Source: Paraglomus occultum
Taxonomy: Eukaryota; Glomeromycota; Glomeromycetes; Paraglomerales; Paraglomeraceae
NCBI GenBank assembly: GCA_910592205.1
Contig: CAJVPJ010000904.1
Location: forward strand, 1 to 14,745
Reading direction: 5' to 3'
Length of the DNA: 14,745 nt
Shown here piece by piece: positions 1 to 9,100 of this stretch. The notes beneath the pieces were generated by a model, which saw only the letters and a list, made by a program, of their open reading frames with translations, did not search any database and was not told where the DNA came from. A program made the position numbers and the translations under genes. Position 1 is the stretch's first letter. Every line of letters starts with the position of its first letter.

Positions 1-1680
1 TGATGAACAGTAGTTGCAGATAGGGAGCCAGGTAGTAGAACTGTAGTAATACTTGAAGAATATTTGACTTTATCTACCTGGAGACATGGCATGCAATTGG
101 CCAAGACAGGGTTCAAAGTCGTGAGGGTGTAAGATGAGAGTGGTATCGTTGCCCTGCAACGCAGAATAAACAAGTGTGTGGCGCACAGGTTGGTTACTCA
201 AGTATTTATGAGTTTCAGACGCAGTTATGGAGATTGGGAGGGTTCAGATAGGTTTTAAAAGCTTATTTTGGCATGACAATAGCCAAGAAAAGAAAGCGTC
301 CCCTGTTTTTTGAGTTACATTTGACAAAACCGTTTCTCCACATAAAGGAAAGGATAGCCACCAAGCTAAAATAACCCAGCATACAGCTCATAGTTTACTG
401 ACTGTGGTATGATTAAGAGACATTCACTCTTCGCAACAAGTTACGATGGAGCTTAAGAACGAGTGTGGTTGATTTGTTTACGTTTGGTTGAGGTGTTGAT
501 CTCTGTTTGGAAGAGATTAAAGGGGTTTACGAATGACAGAGATCCAGATGTACGAATCATCAAGAATGGGCTGGTGCACAACAAATGTGCCAAAAGCCTG
601 TGTTACTGGCTAAATATTTGGGGAAAGCAATCTTCTTCAAAAAGAACTTATACTATAGCGATATGACCTGAGTATTAATCCGTTGCTAGCAAAACAAGTA
701 GGTGAAAATTCAAATAATACCGATATAATTAATAATACGATCATAGAAAATAGTCAACAAACCAGATAAAGCGCCACCCAAAGGGTGCACAACATATTCG
801 TGGGGTAGCGCCGCCGATGCTTTTAATTCAATGGCACAGCAACGACTCATGTCATGACCAAATTTGGTCGCATTTTATTGTGACATTTACAATGGAGAAC
901 GAAAAAGACATAATAATAACAGCGAAATGAGTGAGCTACAATTTGATGGCTATTGACTCGGTTAAGGTTTTGATAAGAAATATAACGCGTGACTAAGAAG
1001 TGATTACGATTAAACTTATCCGTTATGCAGACTAGTGATTTCACAATATAATGGATTATCCAGGATATATTTACAAAAAGCATAAATGGACACTCATTTA
1101 TTAGTAAGTTACAAGTAATAAGTGGTACGTCTTCGATATGCCAACGCTGAGAACACACCGATTGCTAAGTCAAATCTATGCCGCATTTATATCTTCTGAG
1201 CTATCTAGCTAACCTGATCTTAGCATCGTTTACTAATTTATAGCTTATCAGTCTACGCGTCCATTCTGCTGCGATCACCATTAATTGTATACACGGTGGC
1301 AATGAACATTCCTGCAAATTTCCGTTGCACATTAATACGCAAAATGTTGAATTTTGCTTATTATTATACCTAACCGAAACAAAACAATTAAACGTTATGA
1401 TAAACATTTTAGAATTTAATAACTGCGCAACCGTTTGCGCTACAAACAAGGTCTCAATTGGGTTTTTGTAGCAATTTACAAACAAATGTCAAATGGTCGA
1501 TTGTAGATTATCAACAAATACTGACAAATACTAACTTCAGCATGAACTCATTCAAAGCTCATACTCTTCTGTCTCGCACGCTGTCAGTTAGGCTTTTCCC
1601 ATCTCAAGTCGGAATGTTTAATCTCGCCAACTAGTATTGATCTGACCCTATAATAGTGCTCAAGAAAAGGAAACGTAAGA
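1..1680. other. AT-rich region without a supportable gene
   Basis: I find no convincing gene here on either strand. Open stretches at 463-666 (+), 847-1158 (-) and 1201-1485 (-) show no recognisable motif, no splice-joined extension and no matching neighbours. The 463-666 stretch (reading GFTNDRDPDVRIIKNGL and then a Lys/Cys-rich segment) vaguely recalls a DDE-transposase core, but the frame upstream is full of stops, so at most it is a decayed relic. A 36-codon stop-free run at 747-857 (+) is described under findings. Base composition is similar to the later intergenic DNA. The last ~100 bases may contain the lost 5' end of the ATPase pseudogene that follows. Confidence 0.5.
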
Positions 1681-1681
1681 A

Positions 1682-3235
1682 ACATTAATCCGGCTGTTTG
1701 TGACCACTACCTCAACACTTATCCTTGCTCTTTCTAGACAAACGGAAAAAGTATTGAAAAAGTATTGGAATTCATTCAAGACCGTGGTGACTGACCCGTC
1801 CAAGAAAGTGTGTTGGGGGTTTTTTTTACTAATTTTTATCAACATTTTAACCGTTTTCTTCTCTTAGTCGGCCAGTGCAAAAGTTTTATATACCATGGGC
1901 ATTGGCCTTGTGCTTTCTTATTTGTACTTCACCCATGAAAGTCCCAGAGCCCAGTACAAAAAAATGGCAGATATTTTCAAAAAGGGAAAAATCTATCAGG
2001 GATTGAACTGGTCAAATGCGAGAATCTTGAAAATGCACTGAAGGAAATTTTGCAATCCTCTTTCCGAAAGTACTTTCTGATTTCGGGCGAATATGGGACA
2101 GGAAAAACAACCTTGGTTCAAAATACTATCTTTAATCTTCAAGAGCCAAAGGTAAATTATTCAATTTTCTCTTTCCTTTTCGATTTTATTTACACTCGAT
2201 TTCTTCTTGATAGGGTGTTGTCCTTTTTGAGTGTTCTTCAGATGTGAAAGGATTTGCAGAGGAATTGTCAAATCATCTTGATTGTGAGTTATATCCATTC
2301 AAACTTATTGTACTGTTGGCAACCAATGCAAAAAGGGAAAGGTACCGTGTGATTCTTTTTGTGCTTCATAACAATTTTCTTCACATATATGCTCGCAAAG
2401 CTCCAACTGGCATGTAGAACAAGACAGTCATTCAGAATACTCTAATTGGAACCTTTTAAGCAAGTAACTTCTCCGCACAGCGAATTACTATATGAAAAAA
2501 TACAAGCCTCCGATAGTTTTGATTCTTGATCAAGTGGACCGCATTGCTAAGGAGGACCCAAAATTTCTGAGGATACTTCAAGATTTTGCAAAGGACTGTG
2601 CAGAGAAAGGCACCCTTGTCATTATATTTATTGCGAGTGAAGGCTTGGTTCCGCAAATTATGAAATGTAGGGATGTTATGATTTTTAATATTCTGAGATA
2701 CATGGCTGAATTCTTACTAAATATAATTTCTATTCTTTACAGCTCGCTCTGCCTGGTCGCGGGCAAACATCCCTTTTGATATCTCAGATGAAGAAGCTGT
2801 GAAATTTCTGCAAGATTCTGGTATTGATAAAAAAAAAATGCTGAAGACACTGTGAAATATCTAACAGGTGGACGGTTTATTTTATTGAAGGAGGTCCAAA
2901 TATTAAATCAAGTCAATCCTAAAAATTTGGTTGAAAGTATGTAATTTGTTGTAATTTTTGTTCCTTGACGTAAACAACTCGTTTTCGTCTGACATTCCTA
3001 CTTATCAGAATTCAAGGAGCAAACGTTCACGCAGATCAAGAGAGATTTGGACACAGTGGAACTTCCTGAAAACCATGAATTTTTCATAAAACTCATCGAA
3101 GTAGATCGTATTGACATCAAGAATGCTAATACCATTATACCTCTCAACATGATTCATAAACTTGTCGAGGCTAATATTCTCAAAGAAAATCAGGACTACA
3201 CCGTGTCCTTTCATTCACCTATTTTAAAGAGGTAA
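1682..3235 (+). pseudogene. Broken membrane-anchored P-loop (AAA-like) ATPase gene
   Basis: Reading in order: a possible N-terminal exon (from about 1682, ending DPSKK); an intron to 1867; an exon with a hydrophobic segment (GIGLVLSYLYF) followed by HESPRAQYKKMADIFKKGK; Walker A GEYGTGKTT at 2086-2112; an intron at 2152-2213; an exon 2214-2283; an uncertain, decayed middle; Walker B VLILDQVD at 2516-2539; a sensor-like strand (LVIIFIASEG); an intron 2667-2742; an exon beginning SRSAWSRANIPFDISDEEA; an intron 2937-3008; and a C-terminal exon ending at TAA 3233-3235. Lesions: a net -1 frameshift between about 1985 and 2002, an in-frame TAA at 2465-2467, and a net -1 frameshift in the run of 10 A at 2829-2838. 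No convincing start codon was found at the 5' end. The order TM anchor, P-loop ATPase, C-terminal helical region resembles ATP-binding proteins that I recall as multi-copy in arbuscular mycorrhizal fungi (memory, not searched). Because IQGAP nearby is error-free over 3.5 kb of coding sequence, several lesions here are better explained by real decay than by sequencing error. Function of the family is not known to me beyond ATP binding. Confidence 0.72.
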
Positions 3236-3870
3236 TTCTTGCCGATGATGTTGCGATTCATAAATATCCTAACATTGATGAATTTGCTTTAGGTGAACAA
3301 ACCCTAGTTCGTTTCACTTTGTGAAGTTGGATTGCACAAAAGGTATGCCAGATGATAGGTGCAATGATTTTTATACTGAACGGGGTGAAAATATCTACTG
3401 TCAATTTTTCTGATATTACCTAATCGCATATAACTAACAAGTTTTGGGATATTGTTGCAGAAAAAAAGTCTTCTTACAAAAATCAATGGGAAAGTAAGCT
3501 TACTAGAAATCCTGCTTACAGCAAACTGGAATGGATTTACTATATTAATATGTAATTTGCTAAAACTATGCTGGAATAGTAAAGAAACGAGAGACTGGAG
3601 AAATAATATCCTCATGAAGTTCCTCCACCCAAATTTGATGATGCATTCATTAAAACTAATGTTTTAGGGCCAGAGCATATACTTGCTTAAGTAATAGCTG
3701 AGGGGTATATTAATATACATTGTGCAAGGCTTAAACTGGGCGTTCGAGCATCTTGATGTGAATAAAAGTTCCTCACGAAAGTACATGGTGTAACCAATTT
3801 CTGTTGTTCCTCAGCCAAAAAATTTTTCTTCTGAAAGCTGAAGATTGTAAATTTTATTAATCAAAATTTA
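3236..3870. other. Intergenic DNA with an unidentified decayed coding stretch
   Basis: Mostly non-coding. On the + strand, one frame from 3463 to 3756 keeps reading as protein-like sequence despite several stops: it contains YKNQWESKLTRNPAYSKLEW, then after stops PHEVPPPKFDDAFIKTNVLG and, further on, VIAEGYINIHCARLKLGV. A possible splice acceptor (ttgttgcag) ends at 3460. This looks like a relic of another gene or of a further exon of the upstream ATPase-type pseudogene. I could not assign a family. Confidence 0.35.
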
Positions 3871-4450
3871 TTAATCGATTTGTTCGCCGTTGCTTTCAAT
3901 AACGAACTTGTAATAGCAAGGCATTGATTCTACAAAATAACCTGTAACATTATCCATAATATTTTTCTACTCCTCAATTTATTCCTCGGTATACGTTTTC
4001 TACATTTCGCTTAACAATTGACCACAGATCTATAGAATTTAAATCTGGACCGCTGGACGGCCAATACAGCACCTTGGGGGGGGGGGGGGGGGAAACCTTT
4101 GCCCGGCGGCGCGTGTGTTTCGGGTCATTGTCTTGTTGAAAACGCCAATGACATCCAAGCATTTGTTTAATATCTGGTAAACAATTTCTACGTAATATTC
4201 AGTGTCCATAATGCGCTGAAAACAAACAAATTCGTCTTATCTTTACCATAAAAACAAAAGTTTTAGGGCATAGGGAATAGAGCACGCATCTCTGTACCAA
4301 ATGCTCTACAGTATTTCGGAAGACTGAAAGGCCGCTTTATCGGTAACCAATACTTTGATTTCAATTGTCATTAATGTGCGCTTTTGCCACTCAATTCGTT
4401 TCCTGTTGTTAACATTGGTGTGGATTTATTTGCGTATCCAGGTTTTACCA
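3871..4450 (-). mobile_element. Decayed Tc1/mariner transposase (C-terminal two thirds)
   Basis: Read on the minus strand, the order matches a Tc1/mariner (DDE, IS630 superfamily) transposase: NRKRIEWQKR near 4400, then VLVTDKAAF where the first catalytic Asp is expected, RIMDTEYYVEIVYQIL, HWRFQQDNDPKHT (second Asp), PSSGPDLNSIDLWSIVKRNV (third acidic region), and a C-terminal VIESNGEQID before TAA at 3873-3871. The frame changes at least between DTEYYVEIVYQIL and the QQDNDPKHT block, and again just after NVENVYRGIN. Stops occur near the first Asp and near the end. The motif normally reading NPIENLW is NSIDLW here, so one residue is missing and Asp replaces Glu. A run of 17 G (4076-4092) replaces the sequence normally lying between the second and third catalytic residues. 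The N-terminal helix-turn-helix region and terminal inverted repeats were not found. The copy cannot encode an active transposase. Confidence 0.9.
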
Positions 4451-6054
4451 ATATTTTGGAACAGTCATAATATTTAAACGTTTGTACAAGTGAGTTTATT
4501 GGCAACAATCTTTGTCAAAAGTGAAAAATTTATGTGTATAAATTGGCCCAAGTGTCCTGGCTGCACGGGCAGTTATTTTTTTCGGTCAAACCATTCTCTC
4601 TTGCATGCTCTACAGTGTTTTTTTCTGATGTTATTATAAATTAAGAGATGTCTGTTCTCGTACGGAAAGCTTTTACTGTGCGGATACCGTTGTTCCATAA
4701 TGTAATAAATGCAACGGTTATTTTTTTTTCGCTTAGCTAACATTGCAAACCGAATTTCTTGTTTGCAAAAATAATAAACATGTAAATAAACTATGTCAAA
4801 ATTTGCCTCTGTTATTAATTTTGTATTTTATTTTACGCGTCGCAGGTTGCTTATAAACAACAAAAGTTAGACGCATTTATAATATGTAAAATAAATTACA
4901 ATTTTTTTGTTACACGTTGTATAGGCCGGAGGAATACCGTAACTCTAATAACAGGTGCAAATTAAAATTTGGCACTCAATAAATTACCAGAGAGGGTATA
5001 TGTATTGGAGAAATACGATATCTTTGTTAGCGCAAGATATTGAAGAATGGACAGCGAGTCCGCCAGATTTGCAATGACATGGGGCATTGCAAAACTCGGT
5101 AGGAAAAAAATTAAAACACGTTTAAACCTGTTTCGTGTATTATGTAATAAACTAATCTATTGACAAAACCTGCATAATTGGTGATTGCATAATTGAATTC
5201 CGAAATCAATAACACTATAACGAAAAGTGTTGCTTAATTTCAGAAAATATTTATAGATTTAGATGTAGTCTTAAATAATAATTACCAGAGTAAGGAGGGT
5301 GGCGCGAAGCTAAATTTGGAACATTTTTCGGCTGAAGAACACGGCCTACGCGAAAGATAATCGATCTCCTAAGACCTAGACTACCGACCGTAACACATAT
5401 ATTTTAGATATGGAAAGGTGACAAAAGCTTAAGTTAATTTCATTAATATTAATATTAACTTGTTTTTTAAAATGCTTAGTTTTTTTGTATAATATGTATT
5501 TTTTGCAACTATTGCACTTTTAATGTATTTATATCAGATATCGATCAAAACAAGTCCATTTTTATTTTGAGCATTTTTCTTTCGTAGGTCAGCACATGCT
5601 GTAACAACAGCCGCTTTTATTGGATAACGCAGACCACTACATACAGAAGTAACACAAACCGGGGGCGTCCAGAATTCTATTCTTTCGAATTATTATTTTT
5701 ACACTTAAAACTCGAAACTTTTTTAATTGTAAACTACGACTTTTAAATATTATTTTTTATCTGTTCGATAATTTTTTGCATATTAATCTTAGTTTGCTCT
5801 ATAACTTACGATATAAACATTTTGGTGTCGGTAAGTATTTTTACTGAGATGCTCACTTTGTAAATGTATGTTGATAATATTCGTTATTCTAATTACGTTG
5901 TACAATGATAATGTCCAAATTTGTATAATGTCTCCTGTTACCTGTTGTACGAATGACATCACTGATTACTATTATTACCTGCACTGAGTGACGATCTGTA
6001 CTCCCAAATTCCGACTTTTTAGGGGGCGGAGAAGGTGAATAAATAATCGGCGAA
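4451..6054. other. AT-rich intergenic region, no gene seen
   Basis: About 1.6 kb rich in A/T homopolymers with no ORF showing a recognisable domain on either strand. The right part serves as upstream region of the IQGAP gene. Around 5025-5130 on the + strand two overlapping frames read IEEWTASPPDL and then TWGIAKLGRKKIKTR, which together resemble the W..SPDLNPIENLW..LKR stretch of a Tc1/mariner transposase. This could be a second, very old fragment but is weak. No terminal inverted repeats, tRNA or long tandem repeat were seen. Confidence 0.4.
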
Positions 6055-6180
6055 ATGAATACTCTACCAGGAAAAATTACAAGGGGTTTTGATAAATCCC
6101 AATTTAATGAATTAAAGAAAGAGACGAAGTTCATTAGTAATACAACGTTAGCTACGCCTTCAGAAGATACAAAACACTAG
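6055..6180 (+). promoter_or_regulatory. 41-codon upstream ORF just before the IQGAP start
   Basis: An ATG at 6055 opens a 41-codon frame with protein-like composition (it begins MNTLPGKITRGFDKSQ) that ends at TAG 6178-6180, only 13 nt before the IQGAP ATG at 6194, and in a different frame (frame 1 against frame 2). If the leader covers this stretch it would act as a uORF and lower translation of IQGAP. Alternatively it is the remnant of an N-terminal extension separated by a frameshift, or non-coding. Transcription start is unknown. Confidence 0.35.
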
Positions 6181-6193
6181 GAATCGAATTGAA

Positions 6194-9100
6194 ATGTCGA
6201 CCACAGTATCAGACGAACCTGCGTCATACACGTCCAAGGAAAAAGGACAGGCTAAGCTAATACATACAACGAAATCAGTGAGAGACGCTTCAAAATCAGC
6301 CGTTCCAGAATTGAGAAGGTTGAGTACACTGAGTGTTAAAAAGGACTTATCCGACTTGAGCATCCCCACTATTACCGAAAATGCGGAAGACGTTGCTGGT
6401 AAGTTGAACTATTATAGTAATGCGACCGTCTTATGGGGGAAGTGGAAGTTATAGTGAGAGTAGAGATTTTTCAGACAGGGGCTTTTACCGAATATTAGTA
6501 TTATCGGTCAGGAATCGTAGAGCAATACGATAAACGCTGGACGCATTCGGTCATGGCAGGCCTATAGTTGAAATGATTTAATTATTAGAATGATCAATTG
6601 ATCTTGCTTGCTATATCGGCTCGTTGTAATGACATTTCAATTAGTAATAACAGAACTTTCCCAAATGCCAACATTGGGCAGATGCTTATGTGTAGTGCAT
6701 TTCCCTTCTAAAAGATTTTGGATATCACGTAGAAAATCACTAATGGCCTTGGTATGTCATAAAACGTGATCAACAGAATATCTGTCGTTACTTAATGATA
6801 CAATTATGTATTTTTCAGGTCTGAAAGGTCGTATCCGCCTACAGAAAGACATCCGACGGAATTCACGCGATTGGATGGACCAACAACGAAAAAACCTCCA
6901 AGCTTACGAATATTTATGTCGCATTGGAGAAGCCAAAGAGTTAGTTACGAGTTTAATATGTAACTTTACTGCCCTTCCCGTTTGTCTGTAACCGTGCAAT
7001 TGTATCAATTATATTAGATGGATAGAAAAGTGTATTGCCGAGGAAATTAATCCCATTGTCGAACTCGAGGAATCTCTCCGCAATGGAATAGTCCTTGCCA
7101 AATTGGCTCGAGCCTTCGAGCCATCCGTCGTTAAGCGGATATTTATGTCACCCAAATTACAATTTCGTCATTCTGACAATATTAATTATTTCTTCGCGGC
7201 TATAAGGAAGCTTGGATTGCCCAGTGTAAGTCTTATTTATGTGTTTTCTTTTATAATGAAGTGAACTGTCATTGTAACAATTCAACACCATGGGTGTTCA
7301 TTGTTGTCCCAGTTTTTTTGGTTTGAATTGACAGATTTGTATGAAAAGAAGAATATTCCAAAAGTAATTTATTGTATACACGCTCTGAGGTTTGTTCCGT
7401 CGATATACACATGAAGTTCTGTCTTACGTTTATGTTTTATATTTGACGCTATCAACCAACACACATATGTTCAGTTATTTGTTATCTCGAAGAGGCTTGA
7501 CGCCGCGAATCAGGAATCTAGTGGGGAAGCTGGAATTCAGCGGTATAATTATGGATTAAGTCGAATTTCACTATATATGTGGTAGTAGTTGTCAATAATA
7601 AGTGTCTTATTACTTAATAGCCGAACAACTAAATATTACGCAAAGAAGTCTCGACGCAGCTGGGGTTATTATGCCAAGTTTTGCTAATGTAGGCATGGCT
7701 TTAGCAGCTGAGTTGAACGAACCTCCAGTAGAAATAGAAGAATCTCAAGAGTCTGAGGAGGAGAGTAAGTTTTATTATTAAAACAATTTTACCACGGTTA
7801 TTTGGTTTTTATTTTATTTTATTTTTTGCTGGTTCCATTGATGTAGAACAAGCCCGATATTGGGAAGAGAATCTGGAAAAGGTAATCAAGTGTCAAGCAG
7901 CTGTTCGAACATACCTAGCCAGAAGCAAATTTCTAGAACGAAGAGCGCTACACAACGCAGCCGTACCATTCATAATCCGCCTCCAAGCACAGAGTAGAGG
8001 CTGGCTGGTTAGGCAAGAATGGAAAGCACGTGCTAAACAGCTAGAAGAGCTTGAGAAATGGTTGATTAAGGTAATTGGGATCTTGGGCACATTATCAAGT
8101 GATACAAAATGTAATTGTTCGTACGCACAATTTAAACGTTAACTTATAAATAGTTGCAAGCACAATGCCGTGGTGTGCTGGCACGTAACAGATTTAATGA
8201 CAAGATGGAATATTTTCGTAAAAATCTTGATAAAATTGTCAAGATTCAAAGTTTCTATCGCGCTAAACAAGCAGAAGATGCGTACCGTAGCTTGAGTGAG
8301 TATTGTGTGATTGAACAGCATTTTTCAGTGAAATGTTTTTTTTTTAATTTCTGGTCTATACAATCAGCCATGGGGAACAACCCTCCTGTTGGGACTATCA
8401 AGAACTTCATTCATCTCTTGGATGATAGTGATTTTGACTTTGAAGAAGAAATTGGCAAGTAAACTGAAATTTAGTGCTGACACTGTTATGAAAGCATTAT
8501 CTAATCATTTCATTTTTAAATAGAGCTTGAACGCCTTCGCCAGTTGGTTATTCAAAAAATCCGGGAAAACAACAAGCTTGATGAGCTTCTTAATCAACTT
8601 GACATAAAGATAGCCCTTCTGGTCAAAAATTCCATAACTCTCGATGAAGTAATTGCAGTAGCAAATTCCAAGAAACAACTTCGACGGTTATCCCAATTGA
8701 ACTCCCAATACGGTCCATACTCTCTTAAAGCTCTCGACAAAGGATCAAGACGTCGACTTGATTTGTACCAGCAAATGTTTTATTTGCTACAGACACAACC
8801 CGCATATTTGGCGAGACTGTTTTTTGTCATGAACAAAACGAGAGTGTCGGAAAAGATAAAGAAAATTATCGAAGGAGTAGTGTTGACGCTGTTTGGTTAT
8901 GCGCAGAATGCGAGGGAAGAATATTTGTTGTTAAAGCTTTTTCAAAGAAGCATTATGGAGGAGTTGGAAAGCGTTGACAGTCTGCAAGAGTTTTTAAGGG
9001 GAAATTTTATGTTTATGAAATTGGTAGTTTATTATAATCGGTGAGTGTCGCTTGGAGCGTAATCGTTTTGCTTGCTAATGTGCTATTTGCTAACACTTTC

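Noticed and set aside
847-1485. Two minus-strand open stretches (103 and 94 codons)
   Set aside because: No recognisable motif, no splice-extended homology, Cys/Ile/Asn-rich composition typical of chance frames in AT-rich DNA.
3840-3880. Tandem ATTTATTAATC-like repeat as a transposon terminal repeat
   Set aside because: It is a direct AT-rich repeat next to the transposase stop, not inverted, and has no partner on the far side of the element.
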